The position numbers and the translations under genes are program-made. Positions 1 to 8,693 of a stretch of 21,846 bases of DNA are shown in pieces. Numbering within the stretch: position 1 is the first letter of the stretch; the number at the start of each line of letters is the position of its first letter. The stretch lies in the NCBI GenBank assembly GCA_039028335.1, contig JBCCIF010000054.1, positions 1-21,846 of the forward strand, written 5' to 3'. Below the pieces are notes generated by a model that saw nothing but the letters and a program-made list of their open reading frames with translations, was not told where the DNA came from and did no database searches. Origin of the DNA: JABDKJ01 sp039028335. Lineage in GTDB: Bacteria; Bacteroidota; Bacteroidia; Flavobacteriales_D; JABDKJ01.

Positions 1-119
1 CTTCTCTGAAGACAAGTAGATTATTAATTCAAAACCCAAGTTCAGAGATGTAAAATAAAGTTCTTTGAATTGGGCATTCCTTTTTAATCCCTTTACTGCC
101 CGAAAGTGGCTGCAGAAAC

Positions 120-135
120 TTCCGATTATTCGGAA
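120..135. promoter_or_regulatory. Short inverted repeat upstream of the GH47 gene
   Basis: A perfect dyad (TTCCGA, four-base spacer TTAT, TCGGAA) lies about 50 bp before the GH47 start. It could be an operator or a small 5' UTR hairpin. There is no T-tract after it, so it does not look like an intrinsic terminator. The rest of 1-187 shows no coding sequence. The symmetry is visible; the function is a guess. Confidence 0.25.
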
Positions 136-187
136 TCCTTCTCCTGCCCTATTTGCTCTGTTCTAAAAATTGTATTTTATTGAAAGG

Positions 188-1630
188 ATGAAATTTAAAT
201 ATGCAATTTGGCTGATACTCATGTCTTTTTGTTCGTGTAGCCCTTCCCAGCAAAAAGAAGAAAAAAATCAGGTCCACACAAAACCTATCTCAGAAAATTC
301 GAGTTTATATTCTGCTGAGGAAATAAAGCTTGAAATGCAGAGATCATGGACGGCATATAAGGAATACGCTTGGGGATATGACGTTCTATTACCACTCTCG
401 AAAAGGGGTTTTAATTGGTACAATCAATCACTCGGTATTTCACCAATTGATGCACACAGCACACTTGCCGTAATGGGGCTTGAAGTTGAAGCAAAAGAAA
501 TAGAAGAGTATGCCCTGTCTATGGATTGGGATCGGGACGTTTACGCACAAGTATTTGAGGTAAATATTCGAATTCTAGGTGGGCTACTTGCCATCTATGA
601 TCATACACAAAACCCCAAAATCCTAAATAAAGCAATCGATTTTGGCAATCGATTATTGCCCGCATTTGATTCTCCCACGGGTATACCCTTTCATTCTGTC
701 AACTTAAAAACAGGAGCAACCGCTGGAAATCAAGGAGAAGGAAAGGGAAATATTGTAAATACTGCTCAAGCGGCCACTTATCTTTTGGAATTCGGTATTT
801 TAAGTTACTACTCAAAAGACCCAAAATACTACCAAGCGGCCAAAAAGGCCTCTAAGGCTATTTTTAAACGAAAATCAGCTATAGGCTTACCGGGAGATTT
901 CATCAATATTGAAACAGGTGAATGGACAAATGACTGGTCTTACCTTCAGGCAGGTATGGATTCCTACTACGAATACCTGTTCAAAAGCAACTATCTTTTT
1001 CCCGACCCAGAAATTGAGGAAATGTGGAATTTCAGCTTGGATAAAATTAATGAGTACTATGCGGATGAATTGAATGGAAGGCAATTTTACGCCTGCGTCA
1101 ATATGAATAGTGGAGAAAAAGTAAAGAGGTCTATGTCTCTCTATGATGCTTTTTTTCCAGCTGTCCAGGCTTTGAATGGAGACATCGAAAGCGCAGAAAG
1201 GAATATGGCGAGCTGGGATTGGCTCTGGGACAAGTACGGATTACTTCCTACGCGATACCTTTATGACATCGATTCAATAGAGTATGCAAATTCTGAGTTA
1301 AACCCAGAAATAGTCGAATCAGCCTACTACCTTCAACAACTAACTGGAAAGCAATCTTATTTGGAAATGATCCAAAAATATTGGTCTGACATGAACATGT
1401 GTTGTCGAAATGAAATCGCATTCAACGCTGTTAATGACGTGCGAACAATGGAACCGAAAGATTATTTGGCAACCTATTTCTATGCGGAAACACTAAAGTA
1501 CTTCTACCTAGCGGCTGTGGAAGAGGACATATTCGATTTTGACAATTACGTGTTCAACACAGAAGCTCATCCATTTAGAAAGAATAACTTTGATCAAGAC
1601 AAGGCGAAAATATACTTGAATATAAACTAA
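188..1630 (+). CDS. GH47 family (class I alpha-mannosidase-like) lipoprotein
   Basis: Predicted exo-acting, calcium-dependent, inverting alpha-mannosidase, lipid-anchored in the envelope. The ATG at 188 is preferred over the in-frame ATG at 170 because it starts directly with a lipoprotein signal peptide (Cys17, preceded by FCS). GH47 landmarks occur in order: AWGYDVLLPLS (about residue 60), FEVNIRILGGLLAIY with the likely acid Glu124, GNRLLPAFDSPTGIPF, MDSYYEYLFK with Asp258, NPEIVESAYYL with the likely base Glu377, and VFNTEAHP with Thr458, the Ca2+-binding Thr of the family. At 480 aa it is a full-length catalytic domain. The four key positions are matched by motif recall to eukaryotic ER mannosidase. 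No SusC/SusD genes are visible nearby, so the glycan source is unknown. The family assignment is firm; linkage specificity is not. Confidence 0.9.
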   Translation: MKFKYAIWLILMSFCSCSPSQQKEEKNQVHTKPISENSSLYSAEEIKLEMQRSWTAYKEYAWGYDVLLPLSKRGFNWYNQSLGISPIDAHSTLAVMGLEVEAKEIEEYALSMDWDRDVYAQVFEVNIRILGGLLAIYDHTQNPKILNKAIDFGNRLLPAFDSPTGIPFHSVNLKTGATAGNQGEGKGNIVNTAQAATYLLEFGILSYYSKDPKYYQAAKKASKAIFKRKSAIGLPGDFINIETGEWTNDWSYLQAGMDSYYEYLFKSNYLFPDPEIEEMWNFSLDKINEYYADELNGRQFYACVNMNSGEKVKRSMSLYDAFFPAVQALNGDIESAERNMASWDWLWDKYGLLPTRYLYDIDSIEYANSELNPEIVESAYYLQQLTGKQSYLEMIQKYWSDMNMCCRNEIAFNAVNDVRTMEPKDYLATYFYAETLKYFYLAAVEEDIFDFDNYVFNTEAHPFRKNNFDQDKAKIYLNIN

Positions 1631-1716
1631 GAAGCGGAATTTCTAAACTGCATTAATGCTGAGCTAACTAAAACTTAAAAAAGTAAAATTGAATTATCAT
1701 ACATAGACACCCAAGG

Positions 1717-3180
1717 ATGAAGATATTCCAAATTACAGTTCTTATTCTGTTCTTCTTTTCATCTTGCGCAGAGAAAGAAGAAAAAGTTGACAAGCAAACA
1801 GAACAATTCGCCTTAGAAATCAATGAGTTAAAGGACTACTTTAAAATCCCCGGTCTTGCTGTTTCTGTTGAAAGAAATGGAAAAAGCGTTTATCGCGACT
1901 ATTTGGGCGAATCGGATATGGAAAATGGCATTCCTGTAGATTCTAATACGCTATTCCCAATTGCTTCTATCAGCAAGGTTTTTTCTGGTGTTTTGATAAT
2001 GAAACTCCTAGAGCAAAAAAAACTTTCTTTAAATGAGCCTATAAATACGTTTCTTCCAAAACCCTTGCTTGGCGATTCAATCTTAGTAAAACACATTTTA
2101 TCTCACAGCTCCCAAGGAGATGTCGGAAGGCTTTTTTATTACAGTTCTAGGTTTAGTCTGATAACCGATGTGATAGAAAGAGCATCGGGAAAAAGATTCT
2201 CAGAAGTCATGGAAGAAGAGATCTTCCTTCCTTTAAAATTGCAAAACACTTTTCTGCTCGAGGATTCCAGTCAAATCGAAAAAATGGCTAAACCATATAT
2301 CGTGGACAATGCAATTGAAGAAGGATTCATAGACTATGGGTATTCTTCTTCTGCCGGGATTGTCTCGAATTTAGACGATCTGTCCGCATTCAACAAAGCT
2401 TTGGATGGCAATGCATTAATCTCTAAAGAATCAAAAGACCTGATGTTTTTATCATTCGGGCCAGGCATACCATATGGTTACGGGACTTTCACTCAGAAAT
2501 TTGAAAATCAAAATATGATCTGGGCCTACGGACAATACGATTGCTATTCCAGTCTTTTCCTAAAATTTCCATCTGAGAATATTACTTTAACGCTACTGGC
2601 CAATAATAACTTGTTAAGTGACCCTGCTCGGCTGATCAATGGAGATGTAACTTCATCTTTATTCGCACTCAGTTTTCTAAAAAACTTTGTATTGGGTCTA
2701 AATGAAGTGCCTTTGTTTGAAAAGCCGGATTCTATTTACGAAGCAAATACAAATACAGACTTTTATAGAAAAAAATTATTAGGCCAAGGGCTCGCTGCAG
2801 GATATATGGCAAGATTCGACCCTCATAGCTTAGAATTGAGTGCAGAATTATTGAATCGAGTATTTTCAGAATATCCAAACTACATGGACTATGCCGATCT
2901 CAATCTATTGCATAATCTTTCATTTTTAAAGGACGTAGCTTATTATATGGAACTTGGTGAGTTCAACGATTTTGATGTGCAATTGGAAGCTATTGGAAAA
3001 AAGATGCTGAACGAAGACCCCAATAATCCATATGCAAATTCATATTTGGGAACTTTTTACGCAAGAAAAGGGAATGAAGAAAAAGCAGAATACCATTTTG
3101 AGCAAATTGTAAATGCCGCAAATTTTTCTCAAAATTGGTATACTATCGAGGCGCAACAATGGTTGAATGAAATTAAATAG
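1717..3180 (+). CDS. Beta-lactamase-fold (serine hydrolase-like) lipoprotein with TPR-like C-terminus
   Basis: Lipoprotein signal peptide with lipobox FSSC (Cys17). Residues 30-300 follow the beta-lactamase/PBP-like fold (PF00144 type). SxxK is present as SISK (Ser84, Lys87). The second motif, normally YxN, reads YSS (Tyr142-Ser144). The third motif, normally HxG before the last sheet, reads YGQ (271-273). Residues about 360-487 form helical repeats resembling TPR, including a NPYANSYLGTFYARKGN segment. The nucleophile pair is kept while two other motif residues are lost, so activity may be weak, altered or absent, and the protein may act as a binding protein. It lies 86 bp after the GH47 gene on the same strand and could be co-transcribed. 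The fold is confident; the substrate is unknown. Confidence 0.82.
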   Translation: MKIFQITVLILFFFSSCAEKEEKVDKQTEQFALEINELKDYFKIPGLAVSVERNGKSVYRDYLGESDMENGIPVDSNTLFPIASISKVFSGVLIMKLLEQKKLSLNEPINTFLPKPLLGDSILVKHILSHSSQGDVGRLFYYSSRFSLITDVIERASGKRFSEVMEEEIFLPLKLQNTFLLEDSSQIEKMAKPYIVDNAIEEGFIDYGYSSSAGIVSNLDDLSAFNKALDGNALISKESKDLMFLSFGPGIPYGYGTFTQKFENQNMIWAYGQYDCYSSLFLKFPSENITLTLLANNNLLSDPARLINGDVTSSLFALSFLKNFVLGLNEVPLFEKPDSIYEANTNTDFYRKKLLGQGLAAGYMARFDPHSLELSAELLNRVFSEYPNYMDYADLNLLHNLSFLKDVAYYMELGEFNDFDVQLEAIGKKMLNEDPNNPYANSYLGTFYARKGNEEKAEYHFEQIVNAANFSQNWYTIEAQQWLNEIK

Positions 3181-3286
3181 CTGTGCGTAAAACAGCCATA
3201 AGTAATTTCTTATTCTCTACCATTCTCGAAATTCTGAAGAATTTTCCAAAGTAGCTGAGACATTCAGCAATAAGAGAAAAAGAAAA

Positions 3287-3955
3287 ATGAGCAACATAGA
3301 ACTATTTGAAAATCAAAGGGCATCAGGGTATGACCAATTTGTTGAAACCTGGATTCCGAATTATCATTATTTCATGGATATAGCGCCAAAGCTCTTGAAG
3401 AATATCCAAAACAACAGTCTGCTTGTAGCTGGTTGCGGTACAGGAAATGAAATCAAACGTTTTGTTAGGGACAATAAGAATTGGAAAATAACCGGAATCG
3501 ACCCCTCTCCAGAAATGCTCTCTCAAGCCATTGACAGCCTAAAAACGTATAAAACGGTCAATTTAATTGAAGGCGTTGTAGCCGATTTGGATAAGACCGA
3601 GAAGTTTGGTGCGGCAACATTACTATTGGTCCTTCATTTTATTGAAGACAATGGTGCCAAGAAAGAATTGTTGAAAGACATAGCAGATCGACTTGAAAGC
3701 AATGCTCCTTTCATCCTATTGGATATCACGGGAGACAAAGAGCAAATCAAGGGCAATTTAGAAATACTTAAGGCACTTCTTCCTCAGGGCCTAAACGAAG
3801 ATGATCTTCATGAACGGCTAAAAAGGATTGAACATAAACTACATGCCGTATCTGAGGAGCGGTTAACAGAACTTCTCACAAATGCTGGATTTAATAAACC
3901 CTTGCGATTTTTTCAAAACTCGATCTATATGGGTTGGATTACGCAAAAGAAATGA
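3287..3955 (+). CDS. Class I SAM-dependent methyltransferase
   Basis: Predicted cytoplasmic methyltransferase of 222 aa, about the size of a single Rossmann-type domain. Motif I is LLVAGCGTGNE (AGCGTG at 48-53). The acidic residue at the end of strand 2 is Asp72 in ITGIDPSPEML. A later LLLVLHFIED segment matches strand 4. There is no signal peptide or membrane segment, and the N-terminal region resembles small-molecule or quinone-type methyltransferases. The substrate cannot be read from the sequence. It is followed by the convergent regulator gene. Confidence 0.85.
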   Translation: MSNIELFENQRASGYDQFVETWIPNYHYFMDIAPKLLKNIQNNSLLVAGCGTGNEIKRFVRDNKNWKITGIDPSPEMLSQAIDSLKTYKTVNLIEGVVADLDKTEKFGAATLLLVLHFIEDNGAKKELLKDIADRLESNAPFILLDITGDKEQIKGNLEILKALLPQGLNEDDLHERLKRIEHKLHAVSEERLTELLTNAGFNKPLRFFQNSIYMGWITQKK

Positions 3956-3977
3956 AATTCTAAGTATTGCCTTGAGT

Positions 3978-3990
3978 GCGAAATTTTCGC
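3978..3990. terminator. Possible hairpin between convergent genes
   Basis: GCGAAA and TTTCGC face each other around one central T, between the ends of the methyltransferase and the AraC-type regulator, with a CATATTTT run after it on the + strand. In RNA the central bases must form the loop, leaving only about four stem pairs. The position suits a bidirectional terminator, but the structure is weak. Confidence 0.25.
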
Positions 3991-4060
3991 CATATTTTCA
4001 CATCCTTTGCATAAAAAGCCAAGCTCTACTTCACTTTTGAAAAAGCAATCCTCTACTGTT

Positions 4061-5185
4061 TTATACTCCAGTATTCCAATTAGCCTTGATATATTCTGAA
4101 GGCGTCATTTTGGTAATTTTTTTGAATGCCTTGTAAAATGTAGATTTAGAATTAAAACCTACTTCGCGAGCAAGAGCAATGAGTGTCAATTCTTTGTGCT
4201 CATTTTTCTCAATTCTCTTTGCAAACTCGGCAACGCGGTATTCATTCACCAGTTCATAGAATGTTTTTTCATAGCTATTGTTCAGAACCCAAGACAATTT
4301 ATTAGTTGTGCTGCTGATTTCATGCGCCAAAATAGATAAGCTCAAATCTGCCCTCCGATATCCCTTTTTGACTTCGAAGAAGTCTTTGACAAGGTTTTGA
4401 ATTTCAAGTATTTCCCCTTCGCTCATTTTTTTCCTTTTATGGATCGTATGCGTCTCTTTCGAAGGAAAAGGGATTTTGAATATTTCTGGATACTTCAGTT
4501 TATAAAAGCTAACTACATAAATCTGCACGCCAAAAATCAAACAAGAAATGTCATAGATCAGGGGCCTTTTCACCCAGGAGATGATATCCAATACTTCGAA
4601 TATTCCGATTAGCCAAAATAGTACATACAAAGTCAGGCATAAGAGACTAATTTGAATATATCTAATACTGTTCGGGCGGAAAGAAAGCTCTTTGATTTCG
4701 TTCTTTTGGTAGTACTTGAAAAGGATGTACGATTTAAAAAGGTAGGCCGTAATGGAAATAAAAAAGAGCACTTCGACAGTCAAAAACAGGTTGTCTTTGT
4801 ACAATTCTAAGTTTTCTATTGAATCAAAACTGTAAAGATGAAAATAGCCGTATATTAAATAAATCAGGACCGGTAAATAATGAACGTAATGAAGGTGATA
4901 CTTTTCATTTTTATAAAATAATAGGCGTCTTATGTAGGTATAAAACAAAGGCCCTATAATGAGATAAAAAACATTAAAGAAATAATAAAACTCATCAGCT
5001 ACGAGATTGCCCATTTCGGATTCGAGCGTTCGCTCCAATAGATAAAAGCTATAGATTCCCAGTAAGTATTGTATTATCCTATTTGTGCCGGAATTTTTCT
5101 TTGGAATGTACTGAATCGCAAAAATGAGGAAGATGCATTGACCAATGATTAAAATCAGGAAAAACTCAAAAAAGGATATATTCAT
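4061..5185 (-). CDS. AraC family transcriptional regulator with N-terminal membrane domain
   Basis: About 230 N-terminal residues are strongly hydrophobic (several TM helices, probably 6-7), followed by a basic linker (HTIHKRKK) and a C-terminal AraC-type HTH domain of about 100 residues. The second helix-turn-helix reads LTLIALAREVGFNSKSTFYK, followed by FKKITKMTPSEYIKAN, the typical family ending. This is the common Bacteroidota architecture in which the membrane part probably senses an envelope or lipid-soluble cue. The ATG at 5185 puts TM1 at the start of the protein; an in-frame TTG at 5233 would add 16 residues. The gene is divergent from the secreted serine hydrolase, a likely target (inference). 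Confidence 0.88.
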   Translation of the reverse strand: MNISFFEFFLILIIGQCIFLIFAIQYIPKKNSGTNRIIQYLLGIYSFYLLERTLESEMGNLVADEFYYFFNVFYLIIGPLFYTYIRRLLFYKNEKYHLHYVHYLPVLIYLIYGYFHLYSFDSIENLELYKDNLFLTVEVLFFISITAYLFKSYILFKYYQKNEIKELSFRPNSIRYIQISLLCLTLYVLFWLIGIFEVLDIISWVKRPLIYDISCLIFGVQIYVVSFYKLKYPEIFKIPFPSKETHTIHKRKKMSEGEILEIQNLVKDFFEVKKGYRRADLSLSILAHEISSTTNKLSWVLNNSYEKTFYELVNEYRVAEFAKRIEKNEHKELTLIALAREVGFNSKSTFYKAFKKITKMTPSEYIKANWNTGV

Positions 5186-5418
5186 CACTGCAAGATATCT
5201 ATTCAATACGTAATACGCAGTAAGGATAGTCAAGCTCCTTCCTTTTCAAGTTTCCAATCGTCTATAAATGGTCTGAAACTATAGATTAGGACATTTTGCA
5301 GCGGTCATTCAGGCATTCTGCCCAGAGAAAAAGCTTTCTTTACTCGAATAAAGCCAAAGGCAGGTATGTATTCCTCTTCAAAATACAACTGAGAACCTTT
5401 AAAACTAGAATACACAAT

Positions 5419-7065
5419 ATGAACAAAATTCAAAACATCTTTTTCTTATCCCTTATCCTTTGTTTTTGCCCTTCACTTTCGGTTCATGGGCAATCGGCTA
5501 TAAATTTTGAGGATTATGCAGGTTTATGGAAAGGAAGCACATCAGATGACAACCCTTTTCAAATTACTGTGACCATCAAAGATCTAGACCAACACAGAGC
5601 TTCTATCCTTCTCTCCAACCATCAAGAAATCCTGCGAACAGCATTTGCGCCAAAAGACACCCTGTACGTTCCACTTGAAGAAAAGATGTTATTTGAAGGA
5701 ATCGTGAATAAGGAAGGGACTCAAATTCAAGGCTTTATTAAATTGGACATGAATTTCTATCCCCTTCTTCTTGAGAAGAAAGGCCAGGTTTTCAAGGGAA
5801 CATTTAAACTTTCAGCGATACATTACTTACAGGCTGATTCCTATTACCTAGAAATTCGAAAAGTCTATAACTCTGTTGAAGGCTATGGTGCCTATCCACT
5901 CCTGGGAACCTATTGGGTAAATGATTTAGAAATTATCTCGAATAATATAAACTTTGAAGACTATAAAACGGGTTTAGTTTTTGAAGGGAAGCTGTTGGAT
6001 TCTCAGATTATCCTGGATGTTCGTCTAGCTTCTAAAGTGTTGTGCACCCTAAGCTATAAAAGAGTAGATAGAAAAGAAAAAGTGAAAAGTATAGAGACTG
6101 AAGGTGATTGGCCCTATGCAGATCAAGCCCTTTCACTTTCCAATTTAGAAAGGGATATCGCTCAAAATAAACTAAAAGGCATTGAAAGCGTATTGCTTGC
6201 CCATGAGGGTAAAATACGTTATGAAAAGTATTTCAATGCAACTAACAGTGAGACAACCAATGATTTGCGTTCAGCAGGCAAAAGCATCGGTTCTGCGATC
6301 ATTGGTTGCGCAATTGACGATGGTATTATATCCAATACACAGGAAAAAGTCTTTGATCATATCCCCTCAAACTATCAATACACAAATGACAAAGAAAAAG
6401 CTGAGATGACCATCAAACATCTCTTAACCATGAGGTCAGGTATTGGGGTATATGAAAATGACTATCAAGAAACAGATGACTGGTTAAAAAGTGTCTTAGA
6501 ACCAAAGCTTAAGTACAAAGCAGGATCTCGAACGAATTATATGTCGGCAGATCCCTTTCTTTTGAGCGTAAATTTAAACGAGCGTCTCCCCTATCCCTTA
6601 GAATTTTATATGCAGCAAAAGCTCTTTGCTCCATTGGGAATTGAAAATTACATCATGAACACCGATATGAGGGGAATTCCCTATTTCGCTGGTGGAATTT
6701 ACATGAGGCCAAGCGATATGCTTAAATTTGGTCAACTTTATTTAGATAAAGGCATGTGGAAGGGAAAGCGTATTCTTTCGGAAAAATGGATCAACACATC
6801 ATTTGAAAAACATACGCAGTTAGAGAATACGGCAAAAAAGAATGCCTATGGATATTTGTGGTGGCATGAAAGCTATGACGTCAATGGAACATCGATTTCT
6901 TGCATTGAGGCTAGAGGAAACGGAGGACAATACATAAGTATTATTCCCGAATTGGATGCAGTAATTGTTGTTACGACTGAGAATTACAACAAACGAGGAG
7001 CGGCAGAACAAACGGAAAGAATCATCGCTGAATATATTCTTGCATCCTTGCTGTCACAAGAATAG
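5419..7065 (+). CDS. Secreted serine hydrolase, beta-lactamase family (NylB/PBP4-like)
   Basis: The ATG at 5419 begins a clear signal peptide ending near VHGQ; the upstream in-frame ATG at 5296 would bury it, so 5419 is chosen. Residues about 25-220 form a beta-rich N-terminal region. The catalytic domain follows: SxxK is SAGK (Ser285, Lys288), the second motif Tyr is in NYMSAD (Tyr374), and the third motif is RGNGGQ (499-504), the variant usual in the 6-aminohexanoate-dimer-hydrolase-like branch. Unlike the gene at 1717, the catalytic set looks intact. It probably acts in the periplasm or outside the cell as an esterase, amidase or peptidase of unknown substrate. The divergent membrane AraC regulator may control it. 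Confidence 0.87.
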   Translation: MNKIQNIFFLSLILCFCPSLSVHGQSAINFEDYAGLWKGSTSDDNPFQITVTIKDLDQHRASILLSNHQEILRTAFAPKDTLYVPLEEKMLFEGIVNKEGTQIQGFIKLDMNFYPLLLEKKGQVFKGTFKLSAIHYLQADSYYLEIRKVYNSVEGYGAYPLLGTYWVNDLEIISNNINFEDYKTGLVFEGKLLDSQIILDVRLASKVLCTLSYKRVDRKEKVKSIETEGDWPYADQALSLSNLERDIAQNKLKGIESVLLAHEGKIRYEKYFNATNSETTNDLRSAGKSIGSAIIGCAIDDGIISNTQEKVFDHIPSNYQYTNDKEKAEMTIKHLLTMRSGIGVYENDYQETDDWLKSVLEPKLKYKAGSRTNYMSADPFLLSVNLNERLPYPLEFYMQQKLFAPLGIENYIMNTDMRGIPYFAGGIYMRPSDMLKFGQLYLDKGMWKGKRILSEKWINTSFEKHTQLENTAKKNAYGYLWWHESYDVNGTSISCIEARGNGGQYISIIPELDAVIVVTTENYNKRGAAEQTERIIAEYILASLLSQE

Positions 7066-7141
7066 AACAACATGGAAATGGGATAAAAGCAGATTTCAAA
7101 AGGCATTGTAATCCAGAAAGCAAAGTTAGATCAAAGCAACA

Positions 7142-7447
7142 TTGTCAACAGAATTAAATAAACCATTAAAGACACTGAGAGGAAAAAACAGATTAAGATA
7201 TCTTTCTATCTGCTTGTTGTCTGGGGTAATTTTAATAGTGATCATTCAAATTCAGCATGTCGGTTATTCTATGTTAATCATCATATTGGCCGCGGCATTT
7301 GCTTTGGCAAGCATACGATTCCCTTACTTGTACTTATGTGCTCATCACTTTTCAATTGAAAAGAAAGGTCTAATTAAACTGTTGAATACTAAAACGGTGA
7401 TTCTCTATCGGGAAATAAACGAAATCAAATTCAAAAAGGGCAGGTGA
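7142..7447 (+). CDS. Small membrane protein, N-terminal part (apparent frameshift)
   Basis: A 101-aa product with two TM helices (about residues 23-40 and 43-62) and a short beta-rich tail ending FKKGR. The only available start is a TTG at 7142; an in-frame stop sits at 7127. The reading frame stops at 7445 inside a likely beta domain. The adjacent -1 frame continues with a matching beta/alpha segment, so this and the next entry probably encode one protein of about 165 aa, a membrane-anchored PH-like domain protein by general shape. Either a base is missing around the AAAAAGGG run at 7433-7440 or the gene is a recent pseudogene. Function unknown. Confidence 0.55.
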   Translation: MSTELNKPLKTLRGKNRLRYLSICLLSGVILIVIIQIQHVGYSMLIIILAAAFALASIRFPYLYLCAHHFSIEKKGLIKLLNTKTVILYREINEIKFKKGR

Positions 7448-7638
7448 ATTGGTCGCAACTGATTATTCAGACGCTATTGGGCCATGGAGCCTACAGAGGG
7501 TTCTCAAAGCCCGACCGAGTCATTATTAAACTGAATAACAATGAGCAAAAGATTTTCTATCGTTTCGGCAGCAGGGAAGAATTTGAAAATACAATAAGAG
7601 AGATTCAACGCACAATGAACTCCTTAACGCTGAACTGA
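7444..7638 (+). CDS. C-terminal part of the frameshifted membrane protein
   Basis: This frame is open from 7393 and has a GTG at 7444 overlapping the upstream stop as GTGA. Its 64 residues look like the second half of a PH-like domain: beta strands (RVIIKLNNNEQKIFYRF) and then a C-terminal helix (SREEFENTIREIQRTM). It could be translated by coupling from the GTG, but the fold suggests it belongs to the preceding reading frame. Its 3' end overlaps the convergent T9SS gene by 34 bp. Confidence 0.45.
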   Translation: MNWSQLIIQTLLGHGAYRGFSKPDRVIIKLNNNEQKIFYRFGSREEFENTIREIQRTMNSLTLN

Positions 7639-8471
7639 TCTTCAATGTCCAAGCGCAAGAAATAGAGCCCCTTTCTCAAGAAAGAAATATCTATTCGATT
7701 ATTTGAATTGATCAATCCCGACTTTTCGTGAACGAGCTTTCCACCGCTATCGTAAATGCGCATGCGATCAATCCAAATGTGCTGAACATTGAGCTGAATG
7801 ATATCCTGACTTGGATTCGGATATACCAGAAAATCAATATTCAATTCATCAAGGGAAGAAATGATGGATTCATCCAACATTTGAAAATAGTCCTCATCAA
7901 CTATTTGGGTTTCCCAATAGCTAAACCCTACAAATAAATTCTGATGTGAATCGGCAAGATTATCCTCCATTACGTCCCACTCGTCCGTTCCGATGACAGA
8001 ATTCTGTGCAAGTGAATCAATAAAAAAGGGATTGCCTTGTTGAAAGGCCAAATAGGCTCTTATCACGAGTTCAACGGGATTTCCCGGTGTTAGTCCATTG
8101 CCATTCACTTCGGATACGAAACCATTCCAATCTCCGGTTTGAAGGACTTCATCCCAAGCCGAACTAGCAGATATGCTGGCTACATAAGGCTCAAATCCAG
8201 GAACCGGATTGAAGGTTCCTGAGTCTACAAAGGCCACGTACAAAATCTCGTTATCTGTCAAAAGAAAATTTGAAATTGCACAAGAGCAGAACTCATTTGG
8301 ATTTCCTCCAAAGAGTTGCAAATTCGTTATGCGAATTTCAAGTTCCTCAATGTCTTCATCGTAGCTTACGATAGGAAAAGCCGTAGTAGAATAATCTATA
8401 CATGCCCAAGAAAAATTGCTCATTAAAACGGCTATAAAGAGCGTTGCCCAGAAAGTCTTTTGGTTTTTCAT
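7605..8471 (-). CDS. Secreted protein with T9SS type A sorting domain
   Basis: A signal peptide (cleavage near SWA, residue 23) precedes about 185 residues of unrecognised sequence with two close cysteines (FCSC, 62-64). The protein ends in a T9SS type A C-terminal domain (about 212-288): VYPNPSQDIIQL, a MRIYDSGGKLV strand, and the GLYFLRL ... FIVR end. By family knowledge it is exported by Sec, crosses the outer membrane through the type IX system, and is released or anchored after removal of the tail. The function of the N-terminal body is unknown. Its 3' end overlaps the + strand gene by 34 bp. Confidence 0.87.
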   Translation of the reverse strand: MKNQKTFWATLFIAVLMSNFSWACIDYSTTAFPIVSYDEDIEELEIRITNLQLFGGNPNEFCSCAISNFLLTDNEILYVAFVDSGTFNPVPGFEPYVASISASSAWDEVLQTGDWNGFVSEVNGNGLTPGNPVELVIRAYLAFQQGNPFFIDSLAQNSVIGTDEWDVMEDNLADSHQNLFVGFSYWETQIVDEDYFQMLDESIISSLDELNIDFLVYPNPSQDIIQLNVQHIWIDRMRIYDSGGKLVHEKSGLINSNNRIDISFLRKGLYFLRLDIEDQFSVKEFIVR

Positions 8472-8492
8472 AAGTGATGGTGTTTGACCGAA

Positions 8493-8514
8493 TTTACGTT
8501 TTTTTTCGCGTAAA
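8493..8514 (-). promoter_or_regulatory. Inverted repeat in the leader of the T9SS gene
   Basis: TTTACG and CGTAAA flank a T-rich spacer, about 22-45 bp upstream of the minus-strand start at 8471. It could be an operator or a weak RNA hairpin. Nothing else recognisable lies in 8515-8693 on either strand. Confidence 0.25.
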
Positions 8515-8693
8515 ATAAAAGATTATAAAGAAGGATGTTTCGGTCATAGTTAAGTGCAAAAAGAAAATAAATTCCTTTCAATTCACATTCCCATTTTTAC
8601 CTCTATCATTTAGTTTATAAGCGTTAAGAAGAAAAATATTGATTTACAATTTATTTCTTCCTGCTTTGGATTTTTTATCTTGATCAATAAACC

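Noticed and set aside
188..3180. Polysaccharide utilisation locus
   Set aside because: Only one glycoside hydrolase is present and there is no SusC, SusD or sulfatase in the window.
7433..7447. Programmed -1 frameshift joining the two small reading frames
   Set aside because: The site reads C AAA AAG G, which does not fit the X XXY YYZ form in its first position, and no clear downstream stem was seen. A missing base or mutation is simpler.
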